Origin: Fragum whitleyi
Lineage: Eukaryota; Mollusca; Bivalvia; Cardiida; Cardiidae
NCBI GenBank assembly: GCA_948146395.1
Contig: OX411543.1
Location: forward strand, 20,485,459-20,549,458
Direction of reading: 5' to 3'
Length of the DNA stretch: 64,000 nt
The position numbers and the translations under genes were made by a program. The notes below the pieces were generated by a model that worked only from the letters and a program-made list of their open reading frames with translations, was not told where the DNA came from and did not search any database. Below are positions 34,270-43,050 of this stretch, one piece after another; position 1 is the first letter of the stretch; each line of letters begins with the position of its first letter.

Positions 34270-34344
34270 GAGGCTTCAGCGCAAGGCTGTACTAAGTGTA
34301 TATACACTGTATATACACTTAGTACAGTCTTGTGCTAAACCCTC
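34270..34344. repeat. near-perfect palindrome
   Basis: Arms of about 37 bp: GAGGCTTCAGCGCAAGGCTG then TACTAAGTGTATATACA, and the inverse TGTATATACACTTAGTACAG then TCTTGTGCTAAACCCTC, with almost no loop and about 7 mismatches. As RNA it would form a stable hairpin. Origin unknown; a palindromic MITE is possible. Confidence 0.75.
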
Positions 34345-34582
34345 AATTTGTAACCTATAATCTGGCAACTGGCAGAGTGTAGGTTTAATTTTGTGGTGCT
34401 TTTGCTTATTGCAGTAAAGAATAACAATATATACTAACAATTGAAAGTCAGTAAGTATGTTTCAAGTATTCACTGATAAAAAGGGTTTTGGTGTAGAAAA
34501 ATTAGCTAGGTTATGATATACAATAGCTGGCATTATAAATTGTTTATATTTCACATTTACCATTGTTTGAATTGTCTATTAA

Positions 34583-34803
34583 CCCTTTGCTCTTTAATCC
34601 CTGCTTTTTACGTGCCTGTAATTTTATGATTGAGAAAACATTGTGAAAAAAGAAGAAATTGCTTCTGACAAGCAATTTCTTCTTTTTCCACCCTATTTTC
34701 TACCCTACTGAATGGTTATTTTTCAAATTAAATCCACTTTTAATTTTTGTCTGCAAAACCTTTGAATTGGGACAGGTCCAACATTTTGTAAAACAGGAAA
34801 GGG
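34583..34803 (+). mobile_element. TTAA MITE with internal palindrome (CCCTTTGC family), full copy
   Basis: TTAA at 34579-34582 and 34804-34807. Ends CCCTTTGCTC and ACAGGAAAGGG. Central palindrome about 34628-34697 (GTGAAAAAAGAAGAAATTGC / GCAATTTCTTCTTTTTCCAC). An inverted copy with the same layout is at 723-948. piggyBac origin is inferred from the TTAA target. Confidence 0.75.
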
Positions 34804-34915
34804 TTAAACTATAAACTATAGGTCTACCAGCTGTTGTAGCTATTTTCTTCATAACAAAGAGGTCAGTATGGACATTTGGCATCAGATTGCCAGGGAATCA
34901 ATTTGAACCTTTTAA

Positions 34916-35113
34916 CCCTTGTCATGCTTTGGCAGGAGCTAATATGTGCAGTCTGATGTTAGTCTACACCATCTGTTTCTCACTTTTAGACCAGAATTGT
35001 CAATAGATTTAGTTTTTCAAATAAAAATTGACCTTCATTTGGTAATTTCAGTGTTTTTTGCCCTTTGATTTCTATGAAAATCTTTAGCAAAAATTTATTC
35101 AGCATGACTAGGG
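34916..35113 (+). mobile_element. TTAA MITE (CCCTTGTCATGCTGAATA family), full copy
   Basis: Perfect TTAA at 34912-34915 and 35114-35117. Left end CCCTTGTCATGCT; right end TTTATTCAGCATGACTAGGG. Internal GCTTTGGCAGGAGCTAA and ATGTGCAGTCTGATGTTAGT. 198 bp; the cleanest member of the family in the window. Confidence 0.75.
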
Positions 35114-35254
35114 TTAATATTCAGAATAAATTGTATCTTGATATTGCTGCATTAATGATGTTTTGAAATTAATTGTCTCCTACCAATCTTTATAAGAGAT
35201 TCAAATGAAAAATGAATCTTTCAAAAAGAGAAGGAGAATACAGTCAACAATATC

Positions 35255-35665
35255 GTGAAATTGATAAGGTGAATGATTATGGAATGATTTAGGAATGAAA
35301 TTGATTGAGAGTGTGGAGCGAGTTTCAAGTGAATTTAATAGGAGTTAATCCAATATCGCAAATTTTGTTCAGGATGAACAAAATTAGCAATATTGATTAC
35401 CTCCCTTTATTAAGATATGCAAACAAGTTCTATGGATAGCTTCCTATTTCTTCAAGAAGCTATTAGTAGCTTACAAATTGAATTATGACCGTGAATTTGC
35501 GATTTTTCTCTATCCAAATTTATTTTGAATGACCTTGTTGATTCTATATTTTTCAACAGGTTTGAGAGTTTTGGAAGAGTGAGTGTTTGGAATGAATGAA
35601 TGGAGCACTGAGTGAGCAATTTAGAATGGCTTTGATTGAGATGAATGTCAATTTCACATCACGGT
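35255..35665 (-). repeat. CACTCA-rich dispersed repeat, copy 2
   Basis: Reverse complement of 17690-18105: GAATGAATGGAGCACTGAGT, GAATGGCTTTGATTGAGATG and the palindrome AATTTTGTTC..GAACAAAATT near 35370-35390. The copies are colinear over about 400 bp. Confidence 0.6.
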
Positions 35666-36159
35666 TACTGACCGTATGATTAAACAACCAGCTACTGTGT
35701 AGCTCAAAGTAATAAGTTTATCATTTGTACATGACACATCAATTTATCATATAAATAACAAGGGGGTAATGCAAAAATAGTACTCCATTATAAAACAATG
35801 TGTTTAAGCCATCTTTGCCTTAGTAATTCTAACTTAGTAGCAATTATCTAAACTACATGTATTCACAAATGAAAGTTAGTAGAAATATTTTGGCCAATGG
35901 TGAAAGTCGCACTTTCTTGGAAAAAATGCAGTCTAAAAATAATCTTTTTGATGAATTTAATGAACACAAGAAATACTACATTTTGCTTTAAAGCATTTCA
36001 CTGAGAATTTCAGTTGATAGTACTTTGTTCACATGAGTTGAACACTACCCTAAAAGTGATTACAAATAAATAAGACAGAGACTGTTACATCTACCCATGG
36101 TTTCCTGTCTTCTTCACACCAGTAACAAACTGTTGACACAATGTTTCATCTATGCCATC

Positions 36160-36190
36160 AGCCACTTGAGGAATAATTCCTCAAGTGGCT
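36160..36190. repeat. perfect 31-nt palindrome
   Basis: AGCCACTTGAGGAAT, then A, then ATTCCTCAAGTGGCT: 15-bp arms with a single central base. Flanking sequence is only weakly inverted. Confidence 0.85.
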
Positions 36191-37121
36191 GTTGACATTG
36201 ATGTCTGAATTTCATATTTCAGCTCAGAAATCATAGAAATGAAACCCTAGATCTCTTCCCCCATTTGTAAGTTTGAGGAATCCCCTCACATACATCATCA
36301 TTAAGACATTAAAAATGCTAAAAGCAGAGGGGTACAATTCCTATCCCCAACTTGTCTGACACGGGCTTTTCTACCATCATCTAATTATACTTTTTTTAAA
36401 ACACCAAGTCTTGTCCGTTGACAAGTAACTACCAGTGCAACAGTGCTAAATAGATATACGAGTTTTAAAAGTCATCCTAATATTTGTAACAGCATTTTCT
36501 TTATCAAAAGCTTTTTTTCAATATTCATCTATCCATTTTTGTTAAAAATGCATTTTTCACTAGTCCATGGACAAGAACCCTAAACTCTTCTCAATATTCG
36601 GGTGCATTGGGTATCAGGGTGGTCTGTACAAAAGCATATGAATTTTAGGATAGTAAACATAAGTGTTTGAAGCTGTAGTTTTGATGTTTTAATTATTCAC
36701 CAACGCTAAAATCACAAGAAAAGGAGCAGACGGAGGGCATTCATCTTCTGTCACAGTCCACAAATCGCCTTTACCCCACAGGGGAATGCCCCGATGATTT
36801 TTTTAGAATATATATAAAAATATAGACAAGGGGTCGAACTCGATTTTGGAGCGAACATCACCCGGCACGAATCGAGAGTCGATTTCTAGGTCAGTTTTCA
36901 CCGATCTGAATGCACAATATATCATTTCATAGCTAAATGGATAAGCTACCATTGAATACCTAAATCTATGACCAAACACACTTCATTTACTAAAAGCCTA
37001 ACTAAAATGGCATGCAAGTAACCGTCAATTTTACGGCTAAGACAAATGTCTGCACAAAATATTACTGGGTCAAATGTTCATAAAGACACCACCATCATTG
37101 GTTTTTACTCCAGTTTCAGAT
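36191..37121. other. left flank of the MULE; one repeat half-site
   Basis: CCACAGGGGAATGCCCCGAT (about 36776) matches one arm of the hairpin at 43690-43784. The last 9 bases (37113-37121, GTTTCAGAT) are the left target-site duplication of the MULE. No coding sequence recognised. Confidence 0.5.
37113..37121. repeat. MULE target-site duplication, left
   Basis: GTTTCAGAT, identical to 43042-43050. MULEs typically duplicate 8-10 bp. Confidence 0.85.
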
Positions 37122-37360
37122 GAATGTCGGACAAAATCCCCTTAGGACAAAATCCCCTCGGTCATTTTTTGCATAGGCGGACAAAATCCCCTCGGTGGAA
37201 TTGATAAGGCGGACAAAATCCCCTCGATAGAATTACTAGGGCGGACAAAATCCCCTCGGTAGAATTTAATGGGCGGACAAAATCCCCTCAATGAAATGTC
37301 TAGGGCGGACAAAATCCCCTCGGTAGAATTATTAGGGCGGACAAAATCCCCTCGGTAGGT
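37122..37360 (+). repeat. MULE left TIR (eight GGACAAAATCCCCT motifs, 32-bp period)
   Basis: GGACAAAATCCCCT starts at 37129, 37145, 37179, 37211, 37243, 37275, 37307 and 37339. The last six steps are 34, 32, 32, 32, 32 and 32 bp. Linker sequences (GGTAGAATTACTAGGGC) are partly conserved. The outer two motifs are 16 bp apart and mark the tip. Confidence 0.9.
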
Positions 37361-38025
37361 AGGTAGAGTCACCGAGAGAATCAATTTATTGATACACAGC
37401 AATTAAACTAATCAACTTCGGTTATGAAATATTTTAACAAAGTATTCTACGGCCTGAATGACTAAGTTAAAATATTGGATAATCAAAATTGTTTGTTTTT
37501 CTCTGGGCGTACAGGTACAACACATAACAAACAATGATCTTGAACATATAATTTATTACAGATGAAAAATAAGTATATATAGGAATATTTAGGAAATGAA
37601 TTTTGACTCAAAAAATTACCTCATTTGATTAAGAAAAATAAAATGAATACCAAAGAAGTAGCGAAAAAAATTTTTGGAGAGTCCGTGTTCTATAATTGAC
37701 TATATCTAAATATCTAAATACCTAAATAAACAAATTTATAATCAAAGTTTAAAAAAAAACACATACATATTATATTTTTTCCCCAAAATATCACAAATAA
37801 ATGTTTTTACATATTTACACTATTTACGAAGCATTTTCTTCTTTTGAAAATATGCAGAAAAAGGGAAAAATAGCTCACAGCGTTGTTTTTCAACTTTCCC
37901 GCATATTTTCTGATCTACCATTCCCCACCAGCATTATTTCTTCAATAGATTAGAAAATACAAAAGAAAGTAGAAAAGCTTTTAAAAAAGCCTTTTCTTAT
38001 TTTCTTTCATGTTTTCAACAGTAAC

Positions 38026-38413
38026 CTATTTTATTCTAACAGCAGACCCAATGCAATTGAGAAATTGTTCAATAGACTGTTCCTGTTCTACGTATTTCCT
38101 GCATAGCGCCTTAAGTTTTTTCTGGTGGTTTACGGTACTTTTCTTAACTCTCCTACACAAATCTACACCATGCGACACTCTCAAGTTATCTGCTTCTACC
38201 ATAGTTGCATCCTTATGGAAGCACTCAATCACAGTCCATAATGAGGGGTTTGCGTGTCCAACTAAGTTCTTAAATCCGTTATTCCACCCCTCACATATGT
38301 TGTTTGTACGGGCTGCGTCAGTCAATGTTGCCACGTGGACATTCCATGTTTCTGGCGGGAACAAAGCACGGGTTCGTCGAAAACGAATTGTTCCCGCAGG
38401 CGTCAAAACAGTT
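38026..38413 (-). CDS. MULE exon 5: catalytic glutamate and C-terminus
   Basis: Acceptor TTATTTTCAG. The first base completes Arg, then TVLTPAGTIRFRRTRALFPP, WNVHVATLTDAARTNNICEG (Glu codon 38290-38292) and a helical tail to a stop at 38026. RTNN..EGW is the classic third MULE block. The opposite-strand 146-codon frame (38009-38449) is a shadow. Confidence 0.9.
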
Positions 38414-41400
38414 CTGAAAATAAAAAATGTAAACATCAATAAACAATAAATACCAAAATTTTAGACAAGTCGGAATTGAAACGAGGGATATATGCCATTG
38501 CCTCGATATGATTGTAGAGAAGTAAAGAGAATGTTGGAAACATACATTTTCGTTATTTCTTCACTCGATTGCACATTTGCATGACGATGCAGTTGATGTT
38601 CACAAATAACGAGTAATGGTGTATTTACTGAGAACTTGTTCGACGTATAAAACATCTAAGTTTTAAGATTCAATGCTTGACATGTATTTTTTCTTTAGTA
38701 GATTAAATGTTATAAACCTGAGTGAACCATTCACGTACACCGAATCGAAGTAGTCCACCAGGGTAGTCATGGATCCCGGAGTGACGGACCTGATGTACTC
38801 CATGCCAGCGACAACGTCGTCTACAGGCAGGAACGCCAGTCTGTCGAGCATTCCACAGAAGTGACGAGCCTGCTCACACTCGTGGTACACAGACTGTAAC
38901 CCCTCGGCCTGTACCCGCCGCCAGGTGGACTGGGTTAGGTGGTAGAAGCAGCCCTGAAATGTTAAAGAGAAGTATTGCATTTTTGACTACATTGTTTTAA
39001 AATTCTCAAAATAGCGGAGCCATTGCGCAGTTGGTAGCTCATTCTCCTATCAATGGTTTGATATCTAAGAACCTATGTCGGGGAGCAGCTGGAGACTCGG
39101 TAATGATGTTGTGGTAGTACTGGTATGAGAAACGACAGGAATCCATGGTTATGTGTTCCAGCCGCCGCAATGTGACATTAGTAAATAAAACAGCTTAAAA
39201 CCCAAAATGAAACAATCAAAATATTGGGGTTAATTTAGGCCTATAACGCTCTCTTCGACAAAGTTTTATTAATGCAGCATTTTCTATGTCTTTTGTCGAA
39301 CGTTTTCTTTAATATTTGCAGACGACAGCTTCTTAACTGGAATTAAAGTTAATATACAACAGCTACCATACCTGTATATGTATGTCAGGGGACAGTGTTG
39401 ATCTTAACGCCTGGTGTATGGCCTGCTCGTAGTCCACGACAACTGTAGAAGGCCCAGGTCGTAGACCCTTCTGGAGACATGTGTCCATGATGGCGGTCAT
39501 GCACTCTTCGTACGTCTGTTGTGTCTTCGATGGTAGCAGAGCGTAGACAGCACTGGCGTAGGAGTCACCCATCGGAGTTCTAATACAGAAGATCTGTTGG
39601 AACTGTGTTGGTGCTGTCGAGTGGGTCCCGTCCATGAACCACGTATCTGCTGAACACAGCAGACGAAGACCTGTATCGGACGAGTCGATCAGGATACGAC
39701 TGGATGTGGACTCATTGTCGTAGATTAGGTTGGTCTGGTACTGGGTAGGGAGCGGAATAGGAATCTCCCTTCTCGTTGATGGCTCCTTCGTTCTGGCACC
39801 TTGTTTGTGTCGACGAGCGCTTCTCTTCAAGCTTTCCATGCTCCCTGCGGCTACAATGGCCTAGAAAAAGAAATAAAAAATGGATGTTTCTCAAGAACCT
39901 GGCCATTAAAAAAATTGTGATAAGCAATTTCTTCATTTCCCACAATATTTCCATACAAAATGATTAAATAATCTACTTTTTCATTCGATTTCACTTGTTA
40001 ATGATGCTATAGACAGAAAGTAAACACTTTGATTATCATGTGCAAAATGCAACATATGATCAATCTATAGACTTTACTGTGCTATTTCTCTGACAAGACT
40101 TTCCTTAAAAAAACCAAATTGTATTCTCGCGTCGTACTGTTCTATTTTTATTTTGGTCTGGATTATAATAATATCATTATTCTATAATATATAGTATTGT
40201 ATTATAATACATACAACCAATCCTTGTTAAAAAAAATAGAGTAGGCCTATGTAATATGTATATGTAATTATATGGAATTGTCCCTTTCATTTATTTTTGA
40301 ATATTGTTATACTGATACAATTGTAACGTTAATAGTGGAGATTTTGTATTTTGGGATGGATAAATCTACGGACAAATATTTCTCGTTTTCCATCCCATGA
40401 TACACAATTTTCTCAGTGACTTGACAGTTTTAAAAATAAATTCCCAAATTAGTACTCTACTTTGTTTCTTTAAAAAAAACCTTCATTATTTACCTCTTTG
40501 GAGTATTTGGCCAGTTTATCAACTACAACTTGACCCGTGGTGCCCCTGCCGTCTTTCATGGCTGCCCTTATGTCTAACTTGGCCTTCATCGAGTCGATTA
40601 TGGCCTGATCTCGTTCGTGGGTGTGTTCTCCGACAGAGCGAACGTGGAGTAACTGGAAGGGTTTTTTTGTACAGGTAAGTAATTAAAATCCAACAAACAG
40701 TAAAAATTCGTTGTCATCTTTTGCAAAAATATTTGTATTTACTACTATGGACGCATGGTATGAATTGAGTAGGCCTATAATGTGTAAGATGATATGCTTG
40801 GCAAGCGTAGATTCTTATATTGATTTCTAGAAATCCCTACAGCATATTTCAGGAATTAAAAATGTTAATGACGTCAAAAGTTGGAACGAAAAAGACGTAA
40901 CGCCGAAATGACTTTTAAAAACACGTCGACGCTTCTTTAAACAATAAAAGTGTGCCTACACTAAAACAACGAATTGCAAGACTTTACATACATGTATCAA
41001 GAAAAAATGTTTGATATACCGTAATTAGTCTACCTACATCCATTTTAAACTTTTGCGATACTTTGCAAATTTTCTCGAATTATTACTGTTTTATAATTGC
41101 ATGACACAGCTTTAGCTTTTGTAAAAAGTTAATTACACAATTCAGCTTTTTCCTAACAATCATAAAAAATTATTCTTTAATCCATTTTTACAAATCTTTA
41201 ACAAATAATATTTTGTATTTATGAAAAAAATATTGCATTTATTATTGCATTATATCATTCGTATTTCGGTATGTTACACTCTGACACTCATAGGCATTTT
41301 TGTCATCTTTAAAATGATATATAATCTAAGATAATAAAACTATAAGCAGAAGGATAAATTCAGTACTTTAACCTCGCTCCAACTTTTGACGTTACGTCTT

Positions 41401-42343
41401 GAAGGAAAACATTAAGACAAAGTGAGAGAGACACTTTCTCCTTTTGTATCAATGTTTCCTCCATCAATTATGATTAATTGTCAAAACCAGAATTACTTGT
41501 GTTAAAGGACAGGATATGAGATGTGTGCAATGTATCGTATGATTCAATGTGTTAAGGGAAAACATTACGGCAAAGTGAGAAAATGCTTATACGGACACTT
41601 TCTCCTTTTGTATCAATGCTTCCTTCATCAACTATAATTAATTGCTATTATGGACGTCAAAACCATGATTCAATGATTAAATGTGTTAAGGAAAAACATT
41701 AAGACAAAGTGAGAAAATGTCTATACAGACGACACCTTCTCCTTTTGTTTCAATGTTTTCTCCATCAATTATAACTAAGGACGCAAAAACCATTATTGAT
41801 AGACAGGATATGAGTCATGTGATTTGTTTAGCATAAAACATTAAGACGAATGAATTAAATGCCAATACAGACATTCTCTTCTTTTGTTTCAATGTTTACT
41901 AGATCATTTAATCTAAGCGAAGAACTTGAAAAGCAGTATTGCTTTTATCAATATATATGATAATGTAGGCCTATGTATAATGAAATACGGAAATTATTAA
42001 GACAAATGATAAAATGACCGGATGGACATTTTCTTCTTTTGACTCAATAACGTTTTCTCGATCAATTACTACTATGAATGCCAAGACCAGTCTATCCTAA
42101 GAATGGTGGAAAGGGTGAGTATTTAAGAGTGTGAAAGATGTGAGGTAAGAAGAATGAAGGTAGAAGAGAGAATGATTAGAAGAAATATATTATTTCTTAC
42201 GTCTGTGGTGAGAATAGCTCTGCACTTGTGGGCCCTTCTCTTAGAGCATTCCCATCTCTGACTACTCTTGTTCTTGGCTTTGAAGGTGTAGGCATATCCA
42301 TCATAACACAATTTACGCGAACTTTGGCACTCTCGATAAACTC
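38026..42343 (-). CDS. MULE transposase (FLYWCH zinc finger + MULE DDE domain), five exons
   Basis: Nuclear transposase predicted to bind the element's TIRs and cut and rejoin DNA. Exons (minus strand): 42201-about 42343, 40494-40652, 39372-39860, 38718-38953, 38026-38413. All four introns are GT-AG and phases agree, giving about 470 residues, short to normal for this class. Order: FLYWCH finger (CYDGYAYTFK ... WECSKRRAHKC), linker, DDE core with WFMDGTH, VVVDYEQA, CFYHLTQ and RTNNICEGWNN. These are the expected MULE signature blocks, with D, D and E kept. The start is uncertain: Met at 42343 opens the sequence MEFIESAK in a frame one base off the finger, so there is either a 1-nt indel or an unseen upstream exon. 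No other stop lies in the joined exons. Confidence 0.85.
38718..38953 (-). CDS. MULE exon 4: zinc-like HxQ segment
   Basis: 236 bp, acceptor AACATTTCAG, donor GTTTAT. Starts GCFYHLTQSTWRRVQ, the expected block between the second Asp and the catalytic Glu. Ends two bases into a codon (phase 2) completed by exon 5. Confidence 0.85.
39014..39179 (+). mobile_element. SINE inside a MULE intron
   Basis: GCGCAGTTGGTAGCTCATTC (A box) then a body with GGGAGCAGCTGGAGACTCGG and CAGGAATCCATGGTTATGTG, matching the inverse of the SINE at 16094-16375. The B box region is damaged. It lies in the intron between exons 3 and 4, opposite to the gene. Confidence 0.6.
39372..39860 (-). CDS. MULE exon 3: first two catalytic aspartates
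   Basis: 489 bp, acceptor TTTTTCTAG, donor GTATGG. 163 residues, phase 0. It contains WFMDGTH (Asp codon 39630-39632), GDSYASAVYALLPSKTQQTY and VVVDYEQAI (Asp codon 39432-39434), the first two residues of the MULE DDE triad. Confidence 0.9.
40494..40652 (-). CDS. MULE exon 2: linker
   Basis: 159 bp, acceptor ...CCTTCCAG, donor GTAAAT. Codes for 53 residues, LLHVRSVGEHTHE ... KLAKYSKE, with phase 0 at both sides. The HTHE segment is typical of the stretch after FLYWCH (usual HNH-like motif). Confidence 0.8.
40871..41392. mobile_element. small TIR element in a MULE intron
   Basis: ACGTCAAAAGTTGGAACGA at 40871 is inverted as TCGCTCCAACTTTTGACGT ending 41392 (one mismatch in 19). 522 bp, AT-rich, no ORF. 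Next to it, GACGTAACG (inside left) and CGTTACGTC (outside right) suggest a second inverted motif. No clear target duplication. Confidence 0.5.
41395..42090. repeat. degenerate tandem repeats (about 5 x 130-155 bp) in MULE intron 1
   Basis: Each unit has AAAACATTAAGACAAAGTGA, a TCTCCTTTTGTATCAATGTT core and CATCAATTAT.ATTAATTG, starting near 41401, 41555, 41688, 41830 and 41980. Within units, AACATT..TTTTCTC and TCTCCTTTTG..AATGTT are partly inverted. Later copies are more diverged. Confidence 0.65.
42201..42343 (-). CDS. MULE exon 1: FLYWCH zinc finger
   Basis: The frame reading KLCYDGYAYTFK ... RWECSKRRAHKCRAILTTD matches the FLYWCH finger (Y/W core, Cys and His ligands) and ends at a GTAAG donor (42196-42200). 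Upstream, this frame lacks a Met before a stop, whereas the +1 frame begins MEFIESAK at 42343. Confidence 0.75.
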
Positions 42344-42772
42344 CATGATACGTAAAATAAAGTGATTTGTGACCAGATACATACTTACCTCAATATATAT
42401 GAATTAGAAATCACAGTTTGATAACTCAACTAACTTTTAATTAATATTTCAGTCGAGTGCCGCTAATAAAGTGCATATTTGAGTGCACAAACAACAAATT
42501 TAAATGGTAATAATTTCATTATACCCTCCTATAATTAATCGTGTGCCGCCAATCAAATAAATATTTGTGTGCTTTAATAACCAATTACTTTAATTAGTTG
42601 ACCGGTCTTTAATTGCGGTAAGCTTCAGATTTCTAGAGGTGTAAAAAACAAACGAAGACAAAAATGAATATGTGTTTATTGTGTCTTAATCTACACATAT
42701 CAAATAATACAATTTTAATAAATTACAAGCAATTCTGAAACAGCACAATACAATACATTGGACATTCAAACT

Positions 42773-43041
42773 GGACCGAGGGGATTTCGTCCGCCCTGGT
42801 AATTCTACTGAGGGGATTTCATCCGCCCTAGTAATTCTACTGAGGGGATTTTGTCCGCCCTAGTAATTCTATCGAGGGGATTTTGTCCGCCCTAGACATT
42901 TCATTGAGGGGATTTTGTCCGCCCTAGTAATTCTATCGAGGGGATTTTGTCCACCCTATCAATTCCACCGAGGGGATTTTGTCCGCCTATGCAAAAAATG
43001 ACCGAGGGGATTTTGTCCTAAGGGGATTTTGTCCGGTTACC
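42773..43041 (-). repeat. MULE right TIR (nine AGGGGATTTTGTCC motifs, 32-bp period)
   Basis: The inverse of the left TIR. Seven units at about 32 bp, then two tip motifs 16 bp apart. Inner units carry CpG-transition variants (TTCGTCC, TTCATCC). The gene's 5' end faces this TIR, so its promoter probably lies in or next to it. Confidence 0.9.
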
Positions 43042-43050
43042 GTTTCAGAT
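43042..43050. repeat. MULE target-site duplication, right
   Basis: GTTTCAGAT, identical to 37113-37121, directly outside the right TIR (GTCCGGTTACC). Confidence 0.85.

Larger units (their letters stand above)
37122..43041 (-). mobile_element. full-length Mutator-like element (MULE) with tandem-repeat TIRs
   Basis: The 5,920 bp element is bounded by a perfect 9-bp duplication (GTTTCAGAT). Its inverted ends, about 239 bp (left) and 269 bp (right), are built of CGGACAAAATCCCCTCGGTA-type units. The outermost 60-70 bp are almost identical after inversion, including CATTTTTTGCATAGG. Inside is one spliced minus-strand gene with a FLYWCH finger and MULE transposase core. Intron regions contain a SINE, a smaller TIR element and degenerate repeats. 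It looks structurally complete; a possible frameshift near the start codon is the only lesion seen. Confidence 0.9.

Noticed and set aside
37122..37360. Regular 32-bp repeats that look like a CRISPR array
   Set aside because: Animal DNA context; the segments between motifs are themselves repeated; the array is mirrored at 42773-43041 as a transposon TIR.
37142..37402. 86-codon minus frame with repeated GGFCPP-type units
   Set aside because: It translates the 32-bp TIR units plus flank; the repetition comes from the DNA repeat (32 bp is not a multiple of 3, so the frame drifts), not from a protein.
38009..38449. 146-codon plus-strand ORF
   Set aside because: Antisense shadow of MULE exon 5, which has recognisable transposase motifs and splice sites.
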